A stretch of DNA of 42,389 nucleotides, from positions 1 to 42,389 of the forward strand of contig JALHRW010000018.1 of the NCBI GenBank assembly GCA_022841245.1, written 5' to 3'. This document shows positions 8,046 to 16,142 of this stretch, one piece after another. The notes beneath the pieces were generated by a model, which saw nothing but the letters and a program-made list of their open reading frames with translations, was not told the DNA's origin and searched no databases. Positions within the stretch are counted from its first letter, which is position 1. Each line of letters starts with the position of its first letter. Made by a program: the position numbers and the translations under genes. The DNA is from Planctomycetota bacterium (lineage in GTDB: Bacteria; Planctomycetota; UBA11346).

Positions 8046-8216
8046 TTACGAAGGCGGACCCCGCCGTCGCAGCGCCAACCACACCAGGAAGCCGACGATG
8101 GCGAGCATCAGGATCGCCCGGCCGCCGGCCGCCATGACCCGGACCCGATACCCCAGCACGATCATCGCGACGATGGCGACGAGTCCGAGGATCAGCCACA
8201 GGCGGCTGGACTTCAC
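8046..8216 (-). CDS. Small two-segment membrane protein, 56 residues
   Basis: Short hydrophobic protein with two likely membrane helices (about residues 5-24, LWLILGLVAIVAMIVLGY, and 31-48, AILMLAIVGFLVWLALRR) and a basic C-terminus. The GTG start at 8216 overlaps the trpF stop as GTGA, the same coupling used between trpF and the aminopeptidase gene. A longer reading from 8306 would run through trpF and is rejected. I do not recognise a family, and its role beside trpF is unknown. The overlap and clean hydrophobic pattern argue for a real gene. Confidence 0.65.
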   Translation of the reverse strand: MKSSRLWLILGLVAIVAMIVLGYRVRVMAAGGRAILMLAIVGFLVWLALRRRGPPS

Positions 8217-8815
8217 GCGCTGGCCGCCGCGACGAACGCGCGCATCTGCGCAGCGTCCTTCACGCCTGGCGCGCTCTCCACTCCTGAGGCGGTGTCGACC
8301 GCCCATGGCCGCGCGGCTGCGACCGCCGCCGCGACATTGGCTGGAGTCAGCCCGCCGGCGAGGATGAGCGGGGCGCCGAGATCGCGTCCGGCGAGCAGGC
8401 GGTGGTCCCAGGTCGTGCCGGTGCCGCCATGCGCGCCGGCCACCGCCGCGTCAAGCAGGTAGGCGTCTGCCGGGTAGCCGCGCACGCGCTCGAGATCGGC
8501 TGCCGCGGCGATGCGGAAGGCCTTGATCACGATCACCCGGCGGCGCAGGCGCTCGGCCAGCTCGGGCGGCTCGTCGCCATGCAGCTGGACCGCGCTGCAG
8601 CGTGTAGCGGCGATCGCGGCGAGGATCGCGTCCTCGTCAGCGTCGACGAACAGCGCCACCGCCTGGACCAGCGGCGGGACCAGGGCGGCCAGCTGCGCCG
8701 CGCGTGCCACGTCGATGCGGCGCGGACCGCGCGCCAGATTGAAGCCGAGGGCGTCGACCCCGGCATCCAACGCGTCGCGCACGTCCTGTTCGCGGGCGAA
8801 CCCGCAGATCTTCAC
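8213..8815 (-). CDS. trpF: Phosphoribosylanthranilate isomerase
   Basis: TIM-barrel enzyme of tryptophan synthesis that converts N-(5-phosphoribosyl)anthranilate to the 1-carboxyphenylamino ribulose phosphate. The 200 residues match the family. VKICGF holds the catalytic cysteine (C4), ALGFNLARGPR follows, then AVQLHGDEPPEL, and YLLDAAVAGAHGGTG holds the acid D122; PLILAGGLTPANV and AVDTASGVESAPGVKD bind phosphate. GTG 8815 is chosen because it forms a GTGA overlap with the upstream stop; GTG 8821 is an alternative two codons longer. Other trp genes are absent, so trpF is separated from its pathway and embedded with a peptidase gene. Confidence 0.93.
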   Translation of the reverse strand: MKICGFAREQDVRDALDAGVDALGFNLARGPRRIDVARAAQLAALVPPLVQAVALFVDADEDAILAAIAATRCSAVQLHGDEPPELAERLRRRVIVIKAFRIAAAADLERVRGYPADAYLLDAAVAGAHGGTGTTWDHRLLAGRDLGAPLILAGGLTPANVAAAVAAARPWAVDTASGVESAPGVKDAAQMRAFVAAASA

Positions 8816-10212
8816 CCGCACGCCAACCCCATCAGGGTGGTGACGATGGTGCCGGTGGCGCCCGGCGGACCGAGTTCCCACGCTTTCGGCATCCAGCTGG
8901 CGGGCGAGATGTCGAGATGGGCGAAGGGCGTATCGCCTGCGAAATGCGCGACGAAGGCGCCAGCGGTGATGCAGCCGGCCTCGCCGCCACCGGGGGCGTT
9001 GTTGAGCTGCGCCACCTGGCCGCGGATGATCGCCTTGTGCTCGTGGTCCAACGGCAGGCGCCACAGCTTCTCGCCGCTGACCTGCGCCGCCGCCAGGATG
9101 CGGGCGGCCAGCGCTTCGTCGGTCGCCATCAGCGGCACATGGATGCGGCCGAGGGCGGCCAACGCGGCCCCGGTCAAGGTGGCGACGCTGACTATCTCGC
9201 CTGCTCCTTCGCGCTTCGCCAGGGCGATGGCGTCAGCGAGGATCAGCCGGCCCTCGGCGTCGGTGTTGCCGATCTCGACCGTGGTGCCGTCGAGCGCGCG
9301 CAGCACGTCGCCGGGGCGGAAGGCGCGGCTGCCGATGCAGTTCTCGACCAACGGCAGGTAGGCGCGCACGGTGCGCTGCGGCCGGCCGCGAGCGGCGGCC
9401 GCCAGCAGCGCGCACAGCACCGAGGCGGCTCCGGCCATGTCCTTGCGCATCAGCGACATGCCCTCGGCGTTCTTGAGGTTCAGGCCGCCGGTGTCGAAGC
9501 AGACGCCCTTGCCGCACAGGGCGAGCGGCGGGACCTTGCCGCGGCCGGTCAATTCGAGCACCAGCATGCGCGGCCGCCGCGGACTGGCCCGGCCGACCGC
9601 CAGCAGGCAGCCCATGCCCAGCCGGGTGCAGGCACGCTCGTCGAGCAGACGCAGCTTCACTCCGGCGGCGCGGGCCAGCGGCCGGGCCATGGCGACGAAC
9701 TCCTCCGGGCCGAGTTCCTCGGCCGGCAGGTTGACCAGATCCCGGCAGCGCGCGATCCAGGTCGCCTGGTTCTGGGCGGCGGCGAGCAGCGCGGCCTGGG
9801 CCGCGGACTGCGGCGCCAGCAGCATCAGTTCGGCAAGGCGCGATGCCGGCCTGGACTGGTAGCGGTCCCAGGCGTAGGTTCCCTGGTCGAGGCCGACCAG
9901 GAACGGCTCGCTGAGTCCGACTGCGGCGATCGCCGCCGAACCGACCCGCTCGGCCGTCAGGGCCCGGGCCAACGCCCCGCCGCGCCGCCGGGCCTCGACC
10001 GCATCGTCCCAGCGCGGCGCTCGCATCGCCGCGATGACCGGCTGCGGCAGCAGGCCGAGGCTGGGCAGCACCGCCACCGGGGCGAAGCGCAGGCGCTCAT
10101 CCAGGGCGGCACGCAGCGGCGGTGGCAGATCGGCCAAGGATCCGGCGTCATCGACCACGTGGACCATGGCCTGGATGCGGGCGGGGGGACGGGGGGCGCA
10201 GCTCAAACGCAT
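8812..10212 (-). CDS. M17-family leucyl aminopeptidase
   Basis: Cytosolic dinuclear-zinc aminopeptidase of family M17 (PepA/leucine aminopeptidase), about 466 residues. All active-site positions are seen with family spacing: metal ligands K235, D240, D258, D318 and E320, and catalytic K247 and R322, within GKGVCFDTGGLNLK, MRKDMAGAASV and NTDAEGRLILADA. The N-terminal domain (residues 1-150) is short and divergent. The C-terminus has HLDISPASWMPKAWELGPPG in place of the more usual DIAG segment. ATG 10212 is preferred; ATG 10167 would also keep the catalytic domain, and neither has a strong ribosome site. The stop overlaps the trpF start. The substrate range cannot be told from sequence. Confidence 0.9.
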   Translation of the reverse strand: MRLSCAPRPPARIQAMVHVVDDAGSLADLPPPLRAALDERLRFAPVAVLPSLGLLPQPVIAAMRAPRWDDAVEARRRGGALARALTAERVGSAAIAAVGLSEPFLVGLDQGTYAWDRYQSRPASRLAELMLLAPQSAAQAALLAAAQNQATWIARCRDLVNLPAEELGPEEFVAMARPLARAAGVKLRLLDERACTRLGMGCLLAVGRASPRRPRMLVLELTGRGKVPPLALCGKGVCFDTGGLNLKNAEGMSLMRKDMAGAASVLCALLAAAARGRPQRTVRAYLPLVENCIGSRAFRPGDVLRALDGTTVEIGNTDAEGRLILADAIALAKREGAGEIVSVATLTGAALAALGRIHVPLMATDEALAARILAAAQVSGEKLWRLPLDHEHKAIIRGQVAQLNNAPGGGEAGCITAGAFVAHFAGDTPFAHLDISPASWMPKAWELGPPGATGTIVTTLMGLACG

Positions 10213-10279
10213 GGCGGACGGTAACGGGCGCCGCCATCGGCCCAAGTCGCCTGTAGCGCGGACAAGATGCCAACAGTTC

Positions 10280-10308
10280 TTGACCTGGGGTGCGTCATAC
10301 ACACAAAT
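10280..10308 (+). promoter_or_regulatory. Possible promoter for the GYF_2-like gene pair
   Basis: TTGACC (10280-10285), a 17-base spacer and ACAAAT (10303-10308) lie in the 149-base divergent gap between the M17 gene and the membrane gene at 10362. The -35 match is good and the -10 weak. Confidence 0.35.
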
Positions 10309-10361
10309 CCGACCCCCGGCCACATTGCGGCCGCCATATTCGCACTCCCCTCGGAGAAACC

Positions 10362-11474
10362 ATGTCCGCTACGACCATCACCGTCCAGTTCTCGAACGGC
10401 CCCCGCACCGTCGATGCCATCAAGCTGCGCGAGCTGGTCGACACCGGCCGCGTCACCGGCGCCTCGCGCGTCGCCTCGCTCGATGGCGGAGCCACCTGGG
10501 TATCGGTCGATCAGGCCCTGGCCGCCGCCGCCGGCGCCACCACCGCGCCCAGCGCCGTCTCGGCCACCAGCGTGCCGGCCGAATCGATCCCCGACTCCGT
10601 CCTCGGCGAATCGTGGGCCACCGGCGCCGATCCCGGCGACGCCCCCTACAGCGATGGCTGGGAGCGCACCCCGACCCGCGTCGTCGCCGGCTTCCTCGAA
10701 CTGTGCCGCGCCAAGCTGACCTCGTCGTTCTTCCTCGCCGGCCACGGCCGCGCGATGACCCTCGGCAACGTCTTCATCCTCATCGCCGCGCTGATCGGCA
10801 TCGTCGTCGCCTGCGTCAACGCCGGCAAGGCCGAGAGCTTCCGCGTGTTCCTGCAGGGCATCATCCTGCCGGTCATCCTGCTGCTGGCCCAGTACGCCGC
10901 CAACCGCGCCACCGGCGCCGGCGAGCGCATCCTCGCCGCCACCCGCTGCAGCGTGCGCGCCCGCGCGGTGCTCGACATCTTCGCCCTGATCACCCTGGTC
11001 GCCGGCATCGGCGCCTTCGCCGCCGGCATCGCCCTGACGGTCGATACCGAGCACCACCGCGGCGTCATCGACGGCATCGTCATCATGGTCCTGTCGTGGC
11101 ACGCCGCCGCGCTGTGCTTCGCCCCCGGCCTGACCACCACCCGCGTCGACCACACGGTCAGCGCGTGGAAGGAAGCGGTCGGCGTGTTCGGCTTCCTCGG
11201 CAAGTCCGCCCTGCGCATGGCCCCGGTGGTGTTCGGCTACGTCACCGTGCTGTTCACCTGGCACCTCTTCTGGGGCACCAAGCACATCGTGCAGAAGGAC
11301 GCCCCTGCCGCTGACATCCAGAACATCGCCAACGGCAACCTCGGCATCCTCGTCCTGCTCGCCCTGACCCCGTTCTTCGCCTTCATGGCCTTCGCCATGT
11401 GGTACCACCTGCTCGCCCTGGTCGAGAGCGTGTTCCACATCGAGCGCCAGGCTGCGCCGAAGGCCCAGGCCTGA
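10362..11474 (+). CDS. Six-helix membrane protein with GYF_2-like N-terminal domain
   Basis: Unknown integral membrane protein, 370 residues. Residues 4-54 form a small domain (TVQFSNGPRTVDAIKLREL then ASLDGGATWVSVDQAL) that resembles the GYF_2 (DUF4339) pattern: a GP turn, a helix, then a glycine turn with tryptophan. The same domain starts the next gene. A polar Ala/Ser/Pro linker of about 60 residues follows, then six hydrophobic segments (for example FILIAALIGIVVACV, GIILPVILLLAQYA and FGYVTVLFTWHLFWG). The ATG at 10362 has GGAGAAA eight bases upstream; an in-frame ATG at 10290 lacks this and adds unrelated sequence. The next gene begins two bases after the stop. No enzymatic motif is seen. 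Confidence 0.85.
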   Translation: MSATTITVQFSNGPRTVDAIKLRELVDTGRVTGASRVASLDGGATWVSVDQALAAAAGATTAPSAVSATSVPAESIPDSVLGESWATGADPGDAPYSDGWERTPTRVVAGFLELCRAKLTSSFFLAGHGRAMTLGNVFILIAALIGIVVACVNAGKAESFRVFLQGIILPVILLLAQYAANRATGAGERILAATRCSVRARAVLDIFALITLVAGIGAFAAGIALTVDTEHHRGVIDGIVIMVLSWHAAALCFAPGLTTTRVDHTVSAWKEAVGVFGFLGKSALRMAPVVFGYVTVLFTWHLFWGTKHIVQKDAPAADIQNIANGNLGILVLLALTPFFAFMAFAMWYHLLALVESVFHIERQAAPKAQA

Positions 11475-11476
11475 GC

Positions 11477-12403
11477 ATGCGCCAGCTGCACATCCGGGCG
11501 CTGAGCGGCCCGCGACCGGTGACGGTCGCGGCCGTGCGCGCCCTGCTGGCCGACGGCCAGCTCGACCCGACCGGGCCGGTGCTGTCGCTCGACGGCGGCC
11601 GCACCTGGCAGAGCGTCGACAGCGCCCTGGCGGTGGTCGACGGCCAGTCGGTCGAGGACGGCGCGGTCGACCGCGCCCTGCGCACCGGCCCCCTGCATCC
11701 CATCGCCATGCCGCTGGGCGGCGTCGGCGTGGCCCTGCTGGTGGCCGGCATCGCCTTCAGTGGATCACCGGCGGCCCCGGCGATCCGCGAGGCGCCGCTC
11801 GTTGCAGCCGGCGTCGCTGTCGGCGCAGCTGGCGCGATCGTGGACGGCGCGTGCTCCACGGTGGCTGCCGGAGCCGGCTGCGTCACCGGTTTCGTCTGCT
11901 GCCTCGCCGACGCCGGTGCGGTGCAGATCGTCATGCCCGAGACGCCGGACAAGCCGGTGGGCGCTGATAAACCGGCTGGCAAACCGGCTGAACAGCCCAC
12001 CAACGGCGACCTGCTCGCTGACTGGCGCAAGCTGGTCGGCGACCAGGACCGTGCCGAGGCCGACTGGAAGTCCGCGAGCGACACCTTGGGCAAGCGCACC
12101 ACCGCCGAAGGCGTGAGCGCCTGGAACACCCAGCTGTCGCTGCTGGAGAAGATTACCGACGAGAACCGCGCCAAGATGACCGAAGGCGCAGCAAATGCGG
12201 ACAAGGCCCTGCGCCTGGCCGTGCTCGAGATCAACGGCATCGTCCTGATGCTGCTGGTCGAGGACAAGTCGGTAGCAGAGGCTTGCGACAAGCTGGCCGC
12301 CGAGGGTCGCGATCCGCGCATCTCGGCCCGCATCACCACGGTGACCGCCAAGTCGGCCGACCGCACGGTGCAGTTCAACGGCACATTGACTGCGGTCGAG
12401 TAG
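11477..12403 (+). CDS. Membrane protein with GYF_2-like N-terminal domain, 308 residues
   Basis: Unknown protein paralogous to its upstream neighbour over the first 52 residues (RALSGPRPVTVAAVRALL then VLSLDGGRTWQSVDSALAVV). Residues about 75-95 (PLGGVGVALLVAGIAFSG) form one membrane helix, and a Gly/Ala/Cys-rich stretch near 107-155 is probably another. A Lys/Pro linker (DKPVGADKPAGKPAEQP) leads to a soluble, mostly helical domain (residues about 175-290) with ITDENRAKMTEGAANADKAL. The C-terminus (ISARITTVTAKSADRTV) looks like a beta hairpin. The start follows the previous stop by two bases, so the two are surely co-expressed. Possible roles include envelope sensing or scaffolding, but nothing in the sequence fixes one. 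Confidence 0.8.
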   Translation: MRQLHIRALSGPRPVTVAAVRALLADGQLDPTGPVLSLDGGRTWQSVDSALAVVDGQSVEDGAVDRALRTGPLHPIAMPLGGVGVALLVAGIAFSGSPAAPAIREAPLVAAGVAVGAAGAIVDGACSTVAAGAGCVTGFVCCLADAGAVQIVMPETPDKPVGADKPAGKPAEQPTNGDLLADWRKLVGDQDRAEADWKSASDTLGKRTTAEGVSAWNTQLSLLEKITDENRAKMTEGAANADKALRLAVLEINGIVLMLLVEDKSVAEACDKLAAEGRDPRISARITTVTAKSADRTVQFNGTLTAVE

Positions 12404-12410
12404 CCGATCA

Positions 12411-12439
12411 GGCCGGCTGCGGCGTGCCCGCAGCCGGCC
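12411..12439 (+). terminator. Strong hairpin after the GYF_2-like pair
   Basis: A perfect 12-bp stem (GGCCGGCTGCGG at 12411-12422, CCGCAGCCGGCC at 12428-12439) with a five-base loop starts seven bases after the stop codon. There is no T tract, so it is a terminator-like or mRNA-stabilising hairpin rather than a classical terminator. Nothing else is identified up to 12569 apart from a 13-base palindrome (TACCATCATGGTA, 12486-12498). Confidence 0.5.
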
Positions 12440-12569
12440 CAGACAGGTGGTACCCGTACTAGGCAGCGCCGAGCGCCGGTCAGCGTACCATCATGGTAAG
12501 GCTGACAGCCCGACGGCGTCGTAGCGAACGTCGCTTGTACCGGCCGACCTGCCCAGGCATCATCCCACC

Positions 12570-13274
12570 ATGCGCCTCATCCTCCCTCTTCTCTGCGTCG
12601 CTTCCCTGATCGCTGGCGAGAGCGATTATGAGCAGTTCGATGCCCGAGCCATGCTCGGCATCAACATGACCCCGCCCAGCAGCTCCACGCAGGCCGCCAA
12701 CGGCACCGAGCCGACGGTCGGCGTCGAGACGCAGCAGGTCTATCCCGGCACTGCAGCCGAGCGCATGGGCCTGCAGACCGGCGACCTCATCATCGGGGTC
12801 AATGGCGGGGATATCTCGTCGATGAACGACCTGCGCAACGAAGTCGCACTGACCGGCGTCGGCGGCCAAGCCACGGTCGAGGTCATGCGCAACGGCCAAA
12901 AGATGGTGCTCAGCGAATCGCTCGGCGAGTGGCCCAAGGACATCCCCTACACCCCGATCGACGAGGCGGCCGAGCGCCGTTTCCGCGACTGGCAGTCCCG
13001 TCGCCTTGATCGCACCCAGCAGGCGGTCGCGAATCTGAAGAAGCAGATCGAGGACCTCGAGCGCCGCACCAACGACCAGTCCAAGCCTGCGGTCGCGAGC
13101 CCGGCCGAAGCCATGGCCCTGCCCGCCAGCCAGGCGCTCAGCGTCCTGCCCGCCTTCCGGCTGCACCTGCGCCAGAGCCATGACGCCGCCGATAGCGGCA
13201 GCGTCGTCGCCGGCCGCCAGGTGGCCTGGGATGCCCGCGTGCTCATCGGCACGGCGGCACCCGTCATCTTCTGA
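12570..13274 (+). CDS. Exported PDZ-domain protein, 234 residues
   Basis: Secreted or periplasmic protein with a signal-like N-terminus (MRLILPLLCVASLIAGES) and a single PDZ domain (residues about 28-118). The core is VYPGTAAERMGLQTGDLIIG and VNGGDISSMNDLRNEV. A coiled-coil segment follows (residues about 130-172, RTQQAVANLKKQIEDLERR), then an Ala-rich linker and a C-terminal part I cannot assign. No serine-protease (HtrA) or other catalytic domain is present, so it is a PDZ-only adaptor. The ATG at 12570 lacks a clear Shine-Dalgarno sequence. A second PDZ gene begins eight bases after its stop, with the same order of PDZ then coiled coil, indicating a duplicated pair. Confidence 0.82.
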   Translation: MRLILPLLCVASLIAGESDYEQFDARAMLGINMTPPSSSTQAANGTEPTVGVETQQVYPGTAAERMGLQTGDLIIGVNGGDISSMNDLRNEVALTGVGGQATVEVMRNGQKMVLSESLGEWPKDIPYTPIDEAAERRFRDWQSRRLDRTQQAVANLKKQIEDLERRTNDQSKPAVASPAEAMALPASQALSVLPAFRLHLRQSHDAADSGSVVAGRQVAWDARVLIGTAAPVIF

Positions 13275-13282
13275 AAGCCTCC

Positions 13283-13966
13283 ATGCGCGCCCTGCTCCTC
13301 CTCACCGCCTGCGGCCTGCTTGCCTCCGGCGAAGCCCCTCCCGTCGCGCCGCCCGTCACGCCCCCGGCGACCCAGCCGGCTGCCAAGGCCTACCTCGGCA
13401 TCGCCATCGACCAGGCTGCCACCGCCTTCGACGCCAAGGGCCTGGCCATCCTCCGGGTCGAACCGAACAGCCCGGCCGCAGTCATCGGCCTCGCCGCCGG
13501 CGACCGCCTGACCAGCCTCGACGGCAAGCCGATGAAGAGCCAGGACGACCTCGCCGCTGCGCTGACGGCGAAGATGCCTGGCGACAAGGTCGAGGTCGAG
13601 GCGATCCGCCCGCAGGGCAAGGACGGCCTGCCCCAGGTACTCAAGCTCTCCGGCGTGCTCCAGGCGGCACCCCGTTCGCGTGTCGGCACCCTGGGCAACC
13701 AGCTCACCGAGCTGCAGCAGCGCATCGCCGACCTGAATGCCAAGACCAAGGAGCCGACCCTGGCCGAAGTGCTGCAGAAGCTGCAGGACATCGAGAAGGA
13801 TCTGCCGAAAGCCGCCGAGGCGTTCAAGAAGGTCTACCCCAACGGCGAATTCCGCATCGTCATCTCGCTTGAGATCACCAGCGACAAGACCGCCAAGGAC
13901 CCGATCGACATCGACGTCGGCGGCAAGCCGGTGGAGAAGCCGAAGTCCGAGACTCCGAAGCCCTGA
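13283..13966 (+). CDS. Exported PDZ-domain protein, 227 residues
   Basis: Paralogue of the preceding PDZ protein. The N-terminus MRALLLLTACGLLASGEAP could be a signal peptide or, from the LTAC sequence at residues 7-10, a short lipoprotein signal; the hydrophobic stretch is brief, so this is uncertain. A Pro-rich linker (PPVAPPVTPPATQPA) precedes the PDZ domain (residues about 35-125; PNSPAAVIGLAAGDRLTSL). A coiled coil follows (about 135-180; LGNQLTELQQRIADLNAK), then a beta-rich C-terminus (FRIVISLEITSD). No protease domain is seen. The 157-base gap after its stop ends at the convergent SanA-like gene and contains only a short repeat. Confidence 0.82.
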   Translation: MRALLLLTACGLLASGEAPPVAPPVTPPATQPAAKAYLGIAIDQAATAFDAKGLAILRVEPNSPAAVIGLAAGDRLTSLDGKPMKSQDDLAAALTAKMPGDKVEVEAIRPQGKDGLPQVLKLSGVLQAAPRSRVGTLGNQLTELQQRIADLNAKTKEPTLAEVLQKLQDIEKDLPKAAEAFKKVYPNGEFRIVISLEITSDKTAKDPIDIDVGGKPVEKPKSETPKP

Positions 13967-14031
13967 CCGGGTACTCGACCTCGCTGCGCAGCTGGAACGC
14001 GATCCGCGACCGTGCCTGTGCCGGCGTTTGG

Positions 14032-14066
14032 CTTGGCGAACTTGGCGCCTTCGCGCTTGGCGTTTA
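14032..14066. repeat. CTTGGCG repeat cluster
   Basis: CTTGGCG occurs three times in 31 bases (14032, 14041, 14056), in the convergent gap between the PDZ gene and the SanA-like gene. It looks like one copy of a dispersed repeat built from CGCCAAG units. No other feature is seen in 13967-14123. Confidence 0.5.
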
Positions 14067-14123
14067 TTGACCGCATCGTCAGCGAGGGGGCGATCCCCAG
14101 TTTGGGACCAGCGGCCGTCGGGC

Positions 14124-14765
14124 TCAGATCGCGATGCGCTCGCCAAGGAAGCGCGGCTGCGAGCGGAATACCAGGACGTCGAGCACGGCGACGGCCTTGG
14201 ACATCACCTCGCGGACCCGGGTGCGCAAGCCGTTGTAGGCGTCGACGTCCTCGGCATTGAAGCCATGCAGTGCGATGCCGCGGTGCCGGGCGATGAACAC
14301 GGCGCGCTCGTTGTGGAAGCGCTGCGACACGACGATGCCCGAATCCTGGCCGAAGATCTCCTTGAAGCGCACCACCGAGTCGAGGGTGCGGCGTCCGGCG
14401 TAGTCGCACACGATCGCCTCGGCCGGAACGCCGAGGGCGATGAGGTCGGCCTTCATGTCCTCCGGCTCGTTGTAGCCGGCGGTGCGGTTGTCGCCGGAGA
14501 CGACCAGGCGCCGGCATTTGCCGTGGGCGTACAACGCCGCGGCCGCCGCCATGCGCCGGCGGTAGAAGCCGTTCTCGCGGCCGTCGCCAAGCGTGCGCGA
14601 GGTGCCGAGGACGAGGGCGGCATGCACCGCTGGAACCCCGTCCAGGTCGGCCGAGGTGTAGCGGCCATACGATACGACCACCAGGTTCGCGATCAGGACG
14701 TAGAGCCCCACGGTCCCGGCGAGGACGGCTCCGGCGATCAGCACGCGCTTGCGCCGTGGCGTCAC
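14124..14765 (-). CDS. SanA-like DUF218 membrane protein
   Basis: DUF218/YdcF-family protein closest in pattern to SanA, an inner-membrane-anchored envelope protein linked to vancomycin exclusion in E. coli. There is one N-terminal membrane helix (residues about 8-32, VLIAGAVLAGTVGLYVLIAN). The conserved blocks are AALVLGTSRTLGDG, NGFYRRRMAAAAALY, RRLVVSGDN, CDYAGRRTLDSVVRFKEIFG, VVSQRFHNERAVFIAR and ALHGFNAEDV. It has 213 residues, typical for SanA. The GTG start at 14765 overlaps the pyrC stop (GTGA), so it is translationally coupled to dihydroorotase. That pairing is probably only operonic convenience. Confidence 0.88.
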   Translation of the reverse strand: MTPRRKRVLIAGAVLAGTVGLYVLIANLVVVSYGRYTSADLDGVPAVHAALVLGTSRTLGDGRENGFYRRRMAAAAALYAHGKCRRLVVSGDNRTAGYNEPEDMKADLIALGVPAEAIVCDYAGRRTLDSVVRFKEIFGQDSGIVVSQRFHNERAVFIARHRGIALHGFNAEDVDAYNGLRTRVREVMSKAVAVLDVLVFRSQPRFLGERIAI

Positions 14766-16084
14766 GGCAGGAAGCGCATCGCGCGGCCCTCGGGCCGGCC
14801 GGTGATCTCGCCGTCGCGCATCACCACCTGGCCGCGCACCACGGTGGCCATCGGCCAGCCCTGCACGCGCATGCCGTGGAATGGCGTCCAGCCGACCTTG
14901 CTCGCCTGCTGCGCGTCGTCGATCGTGCGCTCGGCCTTGAGGTCGACGATGGTCAGGTCGGCGTCGTAGCCGCAGGCGATGCGGCCCTTGCCCATCAGGC
15001 CGAAGACGCGCTGCGGCCCGGCGCTGGTCAGGTCGACCAGGCGCTGCAGCGGCAGGCGGCCCTTGGCCACGTGGTCGAGCATCACCGGCACCAGGGTCTG
15101 CACCCCGGGCATGCCGCTGGGGGAAGCGGGATAGGGCTTGGCCTTCTCCTCGCGGGTGTGCGGAGCGTGGTCGGTGGCGAGGATGTCGACCGTGCCATCG
15201 GCGACCGCCGCCCACAACGCGGCGCGGTGGCGTTCACCGCGCACCGGCGGGTTCATCTGCGCCAGGCTGCCGAGGCGATCATAGCAGTCGGGCGCCGCCA
15301 GGGTCAGGTGGTTGGCCAGCACCTCGACGGTGGCGAGGTCCTTCTGCCCGCGCAGGAACTCCATCTCCTCGGCGGTGGTGACGTGCAGGACGTGGACCAT
15401 GCGCCGGTGCTTGCGCGCCAGGCGCAGCAGGCGCTCGGTCGCGCGCAGGGCCGAGACCTCGTCGCGCCACACCGGATGCCAGTGCGCGGTCGCGCCGGGC
15501 GGGATCAGGCCCTTGCGCTCGAGCAGGCGCGGCTCGTCCTCGCAATGCACCGCCATGCGCCGGCGACCGTCGGCGACGATGCGTTCGAGCGTCTCGTCGT
15601 CCGCCACCAGCAGGGTGCCGGTCGAAGCGCCCATGAACACTTTCACCCCCGCCACGCCCGGGGTCTGCTCCCAGGCGCGGAGGTGCCCGGCGTTGGTGCC
15701 GTCGCCGCCGAGATAGAAGGCGTGGTCGATCCACACCTTGCCGGCGGCCCGCGCCAGCTTGTCGGCGATCAGCTCCGGCGTCGTGGTGTTGGGGCTGGTG
15801 TTGGGCATCTCGAAGACGCCGGCAACCCCGCCGAGAGCGGCAGCGCGCATGCCGCTGGCCTGGGTCTCCTTGTGCTCGAGGCCGGGCTCGCGGAAGTGGA
15901 CCTGGGTGTCGATGACCCCGGGCAGGACGTGGAGACCGCGGGCGTCGAACTGCTCGGCAGCGCCCTCGCCACCGAGGTCGCCGATGGCGGCGAAGCGCCC
16001 ATCGCGGATGCCGATGTCGGCCGGTCCCTCCGCCCAGGGTGTGACGACGGTGCCGTTGCGGATGACGAGGTCGTAGGCGGGCAT
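14762..16084 (-). CDS. pyrC: Dihydroorotase
   Basis: Amidohydrolase-superfamily enzyme closing carbamoyl-aspartate to dihydroorotate in pyrimidine synthesis, 440 residues. The first metal motif reads GVIDTQVHFREPG (D59-T60-Q61-V62-H63), so the first histidine of the usual HxH pair is glutamine; I recall this DxQVHFREPG form from Bacteroidetes-type dihydroorotases. The bridging lysine is K148 in GVKVFMGASTG; HVLHVTTAEE, EVLANHLTLA and ILATDHAPHT complete the metal and substrate site. ATG 16084 is the start conserved in the family. The gene is 9 kb from pyrBI and divergent from an M20 amidohydrolase, with 58 bases between starts. An allantoinase or hydantoinase function is less likely given the N-terminal motif. 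Confidence 0.88.
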   Translation of the reverse strand: MPAYDLVIRNGTVVTPWAEGPADIGIRDGRFAAIGDLGGEGAAEQFDARGLHVLPGVIDTQVHFREPGLEHKETQASGMRAAALGGVAGVFEMPNTSPNTTTPELIADKLARAAGKVWIDHAFYLGGDGTNAGHLRAWEQTPGVAGVKVFMGASTGTLLVADDETLERIVADGRRRMAVHCEDEPRLLERKGLIPPGATAHWHPVWRDEVSALRATERLLRLARKHRRMVHVLHVTTAEEMEFLRGQKDLATVEVLANHLTLAAPDCYDRLGSLAQMNPPVRGERHRAALWAAVADGTVDILATDHAPHTREEKAKPYPASPSGMPGVQTLVPVMLDHVAKGRLPLQRLVDLTSAGPQRVFGLMGKGRIACGYDADLTIVDLKAERTIDDAQQASKVGWTPFHGMRVQGWPMATVVRGQVVMRDGEITGRPEGRAMRFLP

Positions 16085-16142
16085 GGTCACAGGTTGCGGA
16101 TGCCGCCCTTCCCGCAACCGATGCGTTCCAATAGTAGGAAGC

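Noticed and set aside
10203-11438. 411-codon minus-strand open frame
   Set aside because: It is opposite the GYF_2-like membrane gene; acidic low-complexity translation and no ribosome site.
12535-12570. Promoter (TTGTAC ... CATCAT) giving a leaderless PDZ mRNA
   Set aside because: The -35 and -10 matches are poor and the proposed start site would coincide with the ATG only by assumption.
14762-16084. Inactive dihydroorotase because of the missing motif histidine
   Set aside because: The DxQVHFREPG form is known to me in other dihydroorotases, and the remaining metal and substrate motifs are intact.
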